Assembly: GCA_024697655.1 (NCBI GenBank)
Contig: JAILFI010000062.1
Span: 1 to 5,120, forward strand
Source of the DNA: Clostridiales bacterium
GTDB taxonomy: Bacteria; Bacillota_A; Clostridia; Peptostreptococcales; Anaerovoracaceae
Reading direction: 5' to 3'
DNA: 5,120 bases
The translations under genes were made by a program, and so were the position numbers. Below the pieces are notes generated by a model. That model saw only the letters and a list, made by a program, of their open reading frames with translations. It made no database searches and was not told the origin of the DNA. Positions 1-5,120 of this stretch are shown piece by piece (the stretch's first letter is position 1; every line of letters begins with the position of its first letter).

Positions 1-264
1 CAGCAGATTGGCGCCCGACTTGTTGCAGAAATAGTCGTAGCCGTTATCCTTCAGGATCTGTTCGACCATCCGCGAGGTGGTCGTCTTGCCGTTGGTGCCC
101 GTCACCGCGATAACGTGGACATCTTTCGCAAGATGACGCAAAAGATCCGGGCAGATGCGGTTCGCGATCCTTCCCGGCAGATTCGTTGCGCCGCGTCCCG
201 CAAGACGCAGCAGTTTTCTGCTTGCTTTACAGGCCAGTACGGCCGTGGTCACTCGTATACTCAT
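1..264 (-). CDS. murT: Lipid II isoglutaminyl synthase (glutamine-hydrolysing) subunit MurT, N-terminal part
   Basis: Partial gene: 88 codons are present and the rest lies beyond the left edge. MurT is the Mur-ligase-like subunit that, with the amidotransferase GatD, amidates the D-glutamate of lipid II in the cytoplasm. The fragment carries the Mur-ligase ATP-binding P-loop TGTNGKTTT (residues 55-63). Before it is a basic N-terminal stretch with the MurT-like LAGRGATNLPGRIA (residues 21-34), and after it NKSGANLL (residues 81-88), resembling the NNEGAN region I recall from Staphylococcus aureus MurT. The start is the ATG at 262-264. An in-frame TAA lies only 9 nt upstream of it, so the protein cannot begin earlier. 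No Shine-Dalgarno sequence precedes it. A GTG at codon 5 is an alternative start, equally without a ribosome site. The gene begins 38 nt after the rsmE stop behind its own promoter. The central zinc-binding region and C-terminal domain that would separate MurT from folyl-polyglutamate or MurE-like ligases are not visible; the family call rests mainly on the N-terminus. Confidence 0.87.
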   Translation of the reverse strand, partial: MSIRVTTAVLACKASRKLLRLAGRGATNLPGRIANRICPDLLRHLAKDVHVIAVTGTNGKTTTSRMVEQILKDNGYDYFCNKSGANLL

Positions 265-270
265 AGGTCG

Positions 271-299
271 ATTTTACCATATCGGAGAATCGCTCTCAA
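271..299 (-). promoter_or_regulatory. Predicted sigma-A promoter of murT, extended -10, leaderless geometry
   Basis: Read on the minus strand, the -35 box is TTGAGA (294-299; 5 of 6 matches to TTGACA). It is followed by a spacer of exactly 17 bp and the -10 box TAAAAT (271-276; 5 of 6 matches to TATAAT). The spacer ends in TGG, giving the TGn extended -10 element. Only six bases (CGACCT, 265-270) separate the -10 box from the murT ATG, so the expected transcription start coincides with the A at 264 or falls within a base or two of it. The element lies wholly in the gap between rsmE and murT. The hexamers and spacing are read directly; promoter activity and the start point are inferred. Confidence 0.72.
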
Positions 300-302
300 A
301 TA

Positions 303-1064
303 CTATAACTCGAATTCATACAGGATCATCGCCAGCGCCGCCATGCCAGCCGTCTCGGTGCGCAGGATCCGTTTTCCAAGCGATACGCAGCGGCAGTTCT
401 CCAATGCTTTCAGTGCCTCTGCCTCTTCGTCCGCAAACCCGCCTTCCGGACCGATCACAACCGCGAGTTCGGTCCTGGTTCCCTCTTTGAACACTCCCGC
501 TTCGCGGGCCTGCAGGAGCGCGTCCCTCATCGTCGTGCCGTCTTCATTCTCATAGGGGAAAAGAACCAGCGGACAGCCGGCTGCTTCTTCCATCATATCC
601 GAAAAGCCGATGGCTTCTTCCACCGCCGGGATGATGCCCCTGCCGCTCTGCTTGGCGGCTGCCTCCGCGATCGCGCGCAGGCGGTCCGCTTTCTTGCCGA
701 ACGTTCCTTTGTCCGCTCTGACGGAGCGTTTCATGAAGACCGGCACGATCCGTGTGACACCGAGTTCGATGCATTTCTGGACGGTAACGTCGAGTTTGCC
801 ACCCTTCGGCACGCCCTGATACAGGGTGATCTGCAGCGCCGGTTCGGCGGTGTTCTTTTGCCTGTCTTCAATCCGTGCGGTGACCGCCTGCCTGCCGACT
901 TCTTCGAGTACGCAAGTGTAGTCCCACCCCTCCTGATCGCAGACCAGGATACGGTCACCGGGCCCAAGACGCAGCACGCGGCTGATATGGCCGATGTCAT
1001 CTTTATTCGTTAATTCGATCACCGTCCCGCCGACGGCTGCTTTGTCCGCAAAAAACCGATGCAT
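303..1064 (-). CDS. rsmE: 16S rRNA (uracil-1498-N3)-methyltransferase RsmE
   Basis: The 253-residue protein has full family length. RsmE is a cytosolic SAM-dependent SPOUT (trefoil-knot) enzyme that methylates N3 of U1498 in helix 44 of 16S rRNA. The N-terminal part (about residues 1-70) is the PUA-like RNA-binding region, beginning MHRFFADK and including HISRVLRLGPGDRI (26-39). The catalytic part shows QGVPKGGKLDVTVQKCIELG (83-102), AIAEAAAKQSGRG (131-143), the knot motif VIGPEGGF (203-210) and SLGKRILRTETA (228-239), all typical of RsmE. The ATG is preceded by AGGGGA (minus strand, 1070-1075) with a 5-nt spacer. That site overlaps the prmA stop codon, and the two genes are 9 nt apart, so co-transcription and translational coupling with prmA are likely. 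Pairing of rsmE with prmA is common in Firmicutes. No terminator follows the stop; the murT promoter starts almost at once. Confidence 0.97.
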   Translation of the reverse strand: MHRFFADKAAVGGTVIELTNKDDIGHISRVLRLGPGDRILVCDQEGWDYTCVLEEVGRQAVTARIEDRQKNTAEPALQITLYQGVPKGGKLDVTVQKCIELGVTRIVPVFMKRSVRADKGTFGKKADRLRAIAEAAAKQSGRGIIPAVEEAIGFSDMMEEAAGCPLVLFPYENEDGTTMRDALLQAREAGVFKEGTRTELAVVIGPEGGFADEEAEALKALENCRCVSLGKRILRTETAGMAALAMILYEFEL

Positions 1065-1075
1065 CTCTTTCCCCT
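1065..1075 (-). promoter_or_regulatory. Ribosome binding site of rsmE overlapping the prmA stop codon
   Basis: On the minus strand AGGGGA (1070-1075) shares its first two bases with the TAG stop of prmA (1074-1076) and is separated from the rsmE ATG by AAGAG. A ribosome terminating on prmA would stand on the rsmE initiation site, which fits coupled translation and fixes the rsmE start at 1064. The sequence is read directly; the coupling is inferred. Confidence 0.7.
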
Positions 1076-2069
1076 ACTGTATGTTCTCCCCGCCGCAGGT
1101 GTCTGGCCCCGGCACGGGAGCCGCCGCGACAGCGCACCATTCGCCTGTTTTTCTTACTTCACGGATGGCAAATCCGTTCTCTTCCAGCGCCGCCAGCACC
1201 TTCTCACAGCGCTCCTCAAGGATGCCGGTCGAAATGAACAGACCGTCTTCGTTCAGATGGCTCCGGATCGCCGGGATCAGCCGCACGATGATCTCCGCGA
1301 ACAGATTGGCAACGACAAGGTCCGCCCGGAAATCGACGCCGTTCAGCAGATCTCCCTCCCGGATCTCAACAGCCTCTTCGCAGCCGTTCTTCTTTACGTT
1401 CTCTTTCGCGACAATGACTGCTTCCGGATCGATCTCCACCCCGAGCACCGGGCGGGCGCCGAGCGCGGCGGCCCCGATCGCCAGGATCCCCGACCCCGTC
1501 CCAACATCCAGAACGGCTTTGCCTTCGCAGCCGTTTTCAGCCATCATCGCCGCGCACATGGACGTCGTCGGATGATCCCCTGTACCGAAAGCCGTGCCGG
1601 GATCCATGAAGACCGGCCGCAGTCCCTTGTACACGGTATCTTTTTCCCGCTCGTAACGGTCTTCTTCCCAGCTTGGCACGACCACCAGCCTGTCTGCCAT
1701 CTCTGTGATCGAAAAATGCTCCTTGTAAGCGTTTTTCCACAGGCTGTCGTCAACACGTTCCTTTATGACAGAAACGCTCTTAAACGCAAAAACAGCGCCT
1801 TCCAGCGCATGCAGCCTGCCGGCTTCGTGCGGCGCGCCGTCCGGCTCATCTTCCAGATACAGAACGATCTTCGGGTCGCCGTCCGGATCGGCTGCGAGCA
1901 GACTTTCATCCGCCACGTCATAATCATAGTCGTGCTCCTTGCGGAGCACCTCCTCCGCATCCCGCGGATCCTGAATTTCAAAGGTATCAAAACCGGCGGC
2001 AGCCAGCGCGCCGGTCAGCGGTTCCAGATCGTTCCGCCTGAGCTCGATCGTGATCTTCCAGTACTGCAT
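1074..2069 (-). CDS. prmA: Ribosomal protein L11 methyltransferase PrmA
   Basis: The 331-residue protein is a little longer than the roughly 290-310 residues usual in the family. PrmA is a cytosolic SAM-dependent class I methyltransferase that trimethylates ribosomal protein L11. An N-terminal L11-recognition region (about 1-100, starting MQYWKITIEL) carries a very acidic segment (residues 46-75). It is followed by WKNAYKEHF (111-119), the PrmA signature DPGTAFGTGDHPTT (156-169), SAM motif I LDVGTGSGILAI (187-198), the acidic ribose-binding loop VEIDPEAV (211-218), and VVANLFAEII (252-261) at the catalytic motif IV position. The last 15 or so residues, after WCAVAAA (311-317), form a Pro/Gly-rich tail that looks unconserved. 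The ATG is preceded on the minus strand by AGGAAGGG (2079-2086) with a 9-nt spacer. It lies 38 nt after thiI and 9 nt before rsmE. In many Firmicutes prmA follows dnaJ; here thiI takes that place. Confidence 0.97.
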   Translation of the reverse strand: MQYWKITIELRRNDLEPLTGALAAAGFDTFEIQDPRDAEEVLRKEHDYDYDVADESLLAADPDGDPKIVLYLEDEPDGAPHEAGRLHALEGAVFAFKSVSVIKERVDDSLWKNAYKEHFSITEMADRLVVVPSWEEDRYEREKDTVYKGLRPVFMDPGTAFGTGDHPTTSMCAAMMAENGCEGKAVLDVGTGSGILAIGAAALGARPVLGVEIDPEAVIVAKENVKKNGCEEAVEIREGDLLNGVDFRADLVVANLFAEIIVRLIPAIRSHLNEDGLFISTGILEERCEKVLAALEENGFAIREVRKTGEWCAVAAAPVPGPDTCGGENIQ

Positions 2070-2107
2070 ACTCTGTTACCCTTCCTGCCGTGTTCGCGGA
2101 CTTCCTG

Positions 2108-3325
2108 CTACCGCGGGAAGATCTCGATGGTCTCGAGGCTCTCGACCGCGGCCTTCACAAGGGCATCCACGTCGAGTTTCGCCTCCGACTCTTCGATACG
2201 CTTCAGCTTCGGACGCGTCAGCGGATGTTTGGGCAGGAAGACCGTGCAGCAGTCTTCGTACGGCTGGATCGACGTTTCGTAGGTATCGATGTCCCGGGCG
2301 ATGTCGATGATATCCACTTTATCCATCGCGATCAACGGCCGCATGACCGGGATCTCACAGACCGCGTCCGTGCAGACGAGCGCATCCGACGTCTGGCTGG
2401 CGACCTGCCCGAGGCTCTCGCCGGTGATCAGCATATCACAGCCCTTTTCTCTGGCTACCGCCTGCGCAATGCGCATCATGAACCGGCGGACCATGATCGT
2501 GGTTTCTTCTTCTCTGCAATGCATGACGATCTGCTCCTGGATCGGAAGCAGATTGATGACGTGCATCTTGAACCGGCTGCAATAGATCGCGAGAATGGAA
2601 GCCAGTTCTTCGACCTTCTGCTGCGCGCGCTCGCTCGTGTAAGGATAAGAATGGAAATGCACCGCTTCGATCGCCATGCCGCGCTTCGCCATCATGAAGG
2701 CTGCTACCGGGCTGTCGATCCCGCCGGACAGAAGCACCAGCCCCTTGCCGTTCGTCCCGAGCGGCAGACCGCCGAATCCTTTGATCTTCTGCTGATAAAG
2801 ATAGGCTTTGTCACTGCGCAGATCCACAAAAAGCTGGACATCCGGATCGTGGACATCGACCTTCAGGACCTTGCATCCCTTCAGCACGGCGGCGCCGGTG
2901 CGGCGCGCGATCTCCGGGGATGTCACGGGGAAGGATTTATCCGCCCGCTTGGCTTCGACCTTGAAGGTTTTGATGCCCTGTTCTTCGATGAGCTGCATCA
3001 TATACTTGACAGCTGCTTCGCCGATGGCTTCCATCGTTGGTTCGCAGGTCTCTGCAGGACTGATCGAAGCCACGCCGAACACCTTGCCGATCTGGCGGAT
3101 GATCTCTTCTTTCGCGATGCTCTTGTCGGCGTACACGAAGACGAGTCCCTCGCGCCGGCGGACTTCCACCCCTTCATATTTGTGCAGCAGGCGCTTGATG
3201 CGCTCCACCAGCATCTTTTCAAAATACGGTTTGTTCTGCCCCTTGAGCGCCGCCTCGCCGCACCGGACGATGAAGACATTGCGGTTTTCTTCCTCAGGAG
3301 CATGTATTGCTGTATTCTCTGTCAT
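2108..3325 (-). CDS. thiI: tRNA 4-thiouridine synthase ThiI (short form without rhodanese domain)
   Basis: The 405-residue protein uses ATP to adenylate U8 of tRNA and replaces the oxygen with sulfur, giving s4U8; in some bacteria it also feeds thiazole synthesis. Order: ferredoxin-like N-terminal region with RCGEAALKGQNKPYFEK (21-37), a THUMP RNA-binding region (about 65-170), then a PP-loop adenylation domain opened by LLSGGIDSPVAAFMM (198-212), with LITGESLGQVASQT (299-312) further on. The vicinal Cys pair in PYEDCC (C359, C360) occupies the region of the core-domain catalytic Cys (E. coli Cys344, from memory). The protein ends at about the length of Firmicute ThiI and lacks the C-terminal rhodanese domain of E. 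coli ThiI, so sulfur should come directly from a desulfurase persulfide. That fits the gene immediately upstream. The N-terminus has about 15 residues before the conserved start. AAGAGGA (minus strand, 3332-3338) stands 6 nt before the ATG and supports this start. Confidence 0.96.
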   Translation of the reverse strand: MTENTAIHAPEEENRNVFIVRCGEAALKGQNKPYFEKMLVERIKRLLHKYEGVEVRRREGLVFVYADKSIAKEEIIRQIGKVFGVASISPAETCEPTMEAIGEAAVKYMMQLIEEQGIKTFKVEAKRADKSFPVTSPEIARRTGAAVLKGCKVLKVDVHDPDVQLFVDLRSDKAYLYQQKIKGFGGLPLGTNGKGLVLLSGGIDSPVAAFMMAKRGMAIEAVHFHSYPYTSERAQQKVEELASILAIYCSRFKMHVINLLPIQEQIVMHCREEETTIMVRRFMMRIAQAVAREKGCDMLITGESLGQVASQTSDALVCTDAVCEIPVMRPLIAMDKVDIIDIARDIDTYETSIQPYEDCCTVFLPKHPLTRPKLKRIEESEAKLDVDALVKAAVESLETIEIFPR

Positions 3326-3338
3326 TTCGGATCCTCTT
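3326..3338 (-). promoter_or_regulatory. Ribosome binding site of thiI
   Basis: On the minus strand AAGAGGA (3332-3338) is followed by the 6-nt spacer TCCGAA and the thiI ATG. It is the best-formed Shine-Dalgarno sequence in the window. It supports the slightly long N-terminus of ThiI. No promoter-like element is visible in the 47-nt gap that contains it, so thiI is probably carried on the desulfurase transcript. Confidence 0.65.
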
Positions 3339-3372
3339 ATCCTTGTATTTCGGTATGCAGTACGCAGTCCCT

Positions 3373-4539
3373 TTACCGGAAACTGCCAAGCCGGCGGAAT
3401 CTGTCCACTGCTTCTTTCGTCTTTTCACAGACATACATCGCATCGTCCATCGTGCAGGAATCGCACAGGCTGAACCGCAGCGTTCCTTCGACCTGTCTGT
3501 CGGTCCTGCCCATCGCTTTGATCACATGGGACATGCCTTTTTTATTCGATGAACAGGCAGAGCCGGTAGACACATAAATGCCGCTCTGCTCCAGTGTATG
3601 CAGCAGGACTTCTCCGCGCGTCTTTCCAAAACTCACACTCAGGATATGCGGCGCGCCGTCTTCCTGTGAATTGAACAGGATATCGTTCACGTTCTCCTCA
3701 AACCAGGTACGCATCGCACCGGTGAGCGCGCGCAGATGCGCATTCTTCTTTTCGCGGCTTTTGTAAATGATCTCAGCGGCAAGACCGAGCCCTGCGATCG
3801 CCGGAACGTTCTCTGTTCCGGAGCGCATGCCCTTTTCCTGCCCGCCGCCGACCAGGAACGGCCGGATGGTGAGCCCGCGGCGGATGTACAGAGCGCCGAC
3901 GCCCTTCGGCCCGTGGATCTTGTGCCCGGAGACCGATGCCATGTCCACACCGGATAAAGCGCCGGAAAGGTCGATCGGGAGTTTTCCGAAACTCTGCACC
4001 ATGTCCACGTGAAACAGCGCCTGCCGTTTTTTCTTTGCGATCTCTTCGATGGGCTGGATCGCACCGGTCTCGTTGTTCACATGCATCACCGAGATCAGGA
4101 TCACATCGTCATCCATCGCACGGTCGAAGGCTTCCATATCGAGGATCCCGCGGCCGTCGACCGGCAGCAGGACCGTCTCATATCCTTCCTCCGCGAGGCG
4201 CGCAAAAGACTCCAGCACAGCCGGGTGCTCCACGGCGCTGGTCAGGATCTTCTTCCCTCTGCGGCGGCCTTTGTACGCCGCGCCGAAGATGGCGGTGTTG
4301 TCGGATTCCGAACCGCCGGACGTGAAGAAGATCTCTTCGGGAGAAGCGCCCATGGCGGCAGCGACCTGCGCTCTGGCTGTTTTCACATACCCCTCCGCAG
4401 CAATGCCCGCACGGTGGAGCGAAGACGGGTTGCCGAAATCCTCCGCCATGATCTTCACCATCAGATCGATGACAAAATCATACGGCCTTGTTGTCGCACT
4501 ATTATCAAAATATACGTTTCTTATTGTTTCGTTGCTCAT
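3373..4539 (-). CDS. nifS: Cysteine desulfurase, NifS/IscS type, probable sulfur donor to ThiI
   Basis: The 388-residue class V aminotransferase-fold, PLP-dependent enzyme converts L-cysteine to L-alanine and holds the sulfur as a cysteine persulfide. Visible landmarks: VYFDNSATTRPY (9-20), FGNPSSLHRAG (35-45), TSGGSESDN (73-81), the PLP-stacking His in SAVEHPAV (H105), PLP contacts HVDMVQ (D179, Q182), the Schiff-base lysine in SGHKIHGPKG (K207), GGGQEKGMRSGTEN (231-244), and the active-site Cys loop STGSACSS (C329). The group I features and the absence of a SufS-type RxGHHC motif argue against SufS. Adjacency to thiI matches B. subtilis nifZ-thiI, where the desulfurase is dedicated to s4U8 synthesis; the same role is inferred here. 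No scaffold gene (iscU/nifU) lies next to it. Oddities: no normally spaced Shine-Dalgarno sequence, a start codon 10 nt after a terminator-like stem, and 35% GC in the first 20 codons. This is the only in-frame start that keeps the conserved N-terminus. Confidence 0.95.
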   Translation of the reverse strand: MSNETIRNVYFDNSATTRPYDFVIDLMVKIMAEDFGNPSSLHRAGIAAEGYVKTARAQVAAAMGASPEEIFFTSGGSESDNTAIFGAAYKGRRRGKKILTSAVEHPAVLESFARLAEEGYETVLLPVDGRGILDMEAFDRAMDDDVILISVMHVNNETGAIQPIEEIAKKKRQALFHVDMVQSFGKLPIDLSGALSGVDMASVSGHKIHGPKGVGALYIRRGLTIRPFLVGGGQEKGMRSGTENVPAIAGLGLAAEIIYKSREKKNAHLRALTGAMRTWFEENVNDILFNSQEDGAPHILSVSFGKTRGEVLLHTLEQSGIYVSTGSACSSNKKGMSHVIKAMGRTDRQVEGTLRFSLCDSCTMDDAMYVCEKTKEAVDRFRRLGSFR

Positions 4540-4544
4540 TGTTC

Positions 4545-4570
4545 AAAAGAGGGGCAGGTTTCCTGCCCCT
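4545..4570 (-). terminator. Intrinsic terminator after rny, directly upstream of the desulfurase start
   Basis: On the minus strand AGGGGCAGG (4562-4570), an AAA loop (4559-4561) and CCTGCCCCT (4550-4558) form a perfect 9-bp, very GC-rich stem. One C and then four T (4545-4548) follow. The T run exists only on the minus strand, so the stem would end transcripts from rny. The U tract is short, so termination could be partial. The stem ends 10 nt before the ATG of the desulfurase gene, inside the zone an initiating 30S subunit would occupy, so it may also affect translation there. Confidence 0.75.
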
Positions 4571-4594
4571 CCGCGTGTACACATACGTGACGCC

Positions 4595-4612
4595 TGCCGC
4601 GGTCCGCGGGCA
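4595..4612 (-). other. Bulged GC-rich hairpin immediately after the rny stop codon
   Basis: The sequence between the rny TAA and the terminator begins with TGCC-C-GCG-GAC-CGC-GGCA on the minus strand. It can fold into a 7-bp stem (4 bp, a single bulged C, 3 bp) with a 3-nt loop. It contains two copies of CCGCGG one base apart. No U run follows, so it is not a terminator by itself. It could be a 3'-end stabilising structure or a chance product of GC-rich sequence. Confidence 0.35.
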
Positions 4613-5120
4613 TTATTTGGCGTAATCCACGACTCTGGTCTCCCGCACCAGATTGACTTTGATCTGTCCGGGATAATCCAGTTCCTCCTCAACTTTCTTG
4701 GCGATCTCGCGGGCGAGCATCGGCATCTCATCGTCTCTGACCTTCTCGGGTTCGACGATGATGCGGATCTCGCGGCCTGCCTGGATCGCGAAGGACTTCT
4801 CGACACCGCGTGTCTGGTTGGCGATCTCCTCGAGGTTCTGGAGGCGTTTGATGTAGTTCTCCAGAGTCTCGCGTCTGGCACCCGGACGGGCTGCCGAGAG
4901 CGCATCCGCCGCCGCGATCAGCACGGCCTCCGGCGTCTTAGCCTCGTAATCGCCGTGGTGCGCGGCCATCGCATCGATAACTGCCTGCGATTCTTTGTAC
5001 TTCTTCAGAAGCTCGATACCGAGATCGACGTGCGTGCCTTCCTTTTCATGGTCGACCGCCTTGCCGATATCGTGCAGCAGACCGGCCCGCTTGGCAAGAT
5101 TGACATCCAGTCCGAGTTCC
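4613..5120 (-). CDS. rny: Ribonuclease Y, C-terminal part
   Basis: Partial: the last 168 residues are present and the start lies beyond the right edge (the whole protein is usually about 510-520 residues). RNase Y is a membrane-anchored endoribonuclease that initiates mRNA decay in Firmicutes. Visible here is the metal-binding HD domain with [16 protein letters not shown] (fragment residues 9-24), including the HD dyad, then AAHHGD (52-57) and [20 protein letters not shown] (70-89). The conserved tail follows, with [16 protein letters not shown] (105-120), [10 protein letters not shown] (146-155) and [10 protein letters not shown] (159-168) ending at TAA. This closely resembles the B. subtilis RNase Y C-terminus as I recall it. 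The N-terminal membrane segment, coiled coil and KH domain must lie outside the window. A terminator follows within 70 nt, so rny probably ends its transcription unit here. Confidence 0.97.
   Translation of the reverse strand, partial: ELGLDVNLAKRAGLLHDIGKAVDHEKEGTHVDLGIELLKKYKESQAVIDAMAAHHGDYEAKTPEAVLIAAADALSAARPGARRETLENYIKRLQNLEEIANQTRGVEKSFAIQAGREIRIIVEPEKVRDDEMPMLAREIAKKVEEELDYPGQIKVNLVRETRVVDYAK

Noticed and set aside
283..299. Possible terminator hairpin between rsmE and murT (GAGA...TCTC on the minus strand)
   Set aside because: The stem is only about 4-5 bp, has no T run after it, and overlaps the -35 box and spacer of the murT promoter.
115..555. Plus-strand open frame across the murT-rsmE junction
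   Set aside because: It overlaps two conserved minus-strand genes and the promoter between them, and its translation resembles no known family.
1059..2282. Long plus-strand open frame (407 codons) antisense to prmA and the end of thiI
   Set aside because: It lies opposite genes with clear conserved motifs, its translation shows no family motif, and it spans the prmA-thiI junction. Long antisense frames are expected in GC-rich coding DNA.
2090..3577. Plus-strand open frame of 495 codons, the longest in the window, antisense to thiI and the end of the desulfurase gene
   Set aside because: Its complement encodes an unmistakable ThiI with PP-loop and THUMP regions. The antisense product is rich in Arg, His, Asp and Leu with no recognisable domain, typical of a shadow frame.
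4545..4570. Bidirectional terminator
   Set aside because: On the plus strand the stem is followed by CCGCG rather than a T run, and no plus-strand gene approaches it, so only minus-strand termination is supported.
4575..4582. GTGTACAC palindrome between rny and the desulfurase gene, as an operator candidate
   Set aside because: It is a lone 8-bp palindrome with no second copy seen in the window and no promoter identified around it; chance is an adequate explanation.
4009..4590. Plus-strand open frame of 193 codons antisense to the desulfurase N-terminal half
   Set aside because: It covers the conserved FDNSATT and SGGSESDN coding region on the other strand and runs through the terminator stem; no plausible domain is visible.

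Overview
This window is an ordinary housekeeping stretch of a GC-rich, probably clostridial Firmicute (Bacillota) chromosome. Every supportable gene lies on the minus strand, so transcription runs from high to low coordinates. The taxonomic guess rests on four things: RNase Y, a rhodanese-less ThiI paired with a NifS-type desulfurase (as in Bacillus subtilis nifZ-thiI), a PrmA-RsmE pair, and a MurT-type ligase. The family or genus cannot be settled from this sequence.

Layout in the direction of transcription: (1) the C-terminal third of rny (RNase Y), cut by the right edge; (2) a 73-bp gap with two RNA hairpins, the second an intrinsic terminator lying only 10 nt before the next start codon; (3) a tight four-gene run with gaps of 47, 38 and 9 nt, namely cysteine desulfurase, thiI, prmA and rsmE; (4) a 38-bp gap holding a near-consensus sigma-A promoter pointed at the last gene; (5) the first 88 codons of murT, cut by the left edge.

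The four central genes share a theme, which is chemical modification of the translation apparatus. The desulfurase would supply persulfide sulfur to ThiI for 4-thiouridine at tRNA position 8. PrmA methylates ribosomal protein L11. RsmE methylates U1498 of 16S rRNA. The flanking genes serve mRNA turnover (rny) and peptidoglycan amidation (murT).

I found no defence system, mobile element, CRISPR array, tRNA or rRNA, and no evidence of an undescribed system. The two most interesting points concern initiation signals. The murT promoter is placed so that the predicted transcript starts at, or next to, the A of its ATG, with no Shine-Dalgarno sequence, which suggests a leaderless mRNA. The desulfurase also lacks a normally spaced Shine-Dalgarno sequence; its start follows a terminator-like hairpin and its first 20 codons are unusually AT-rich.
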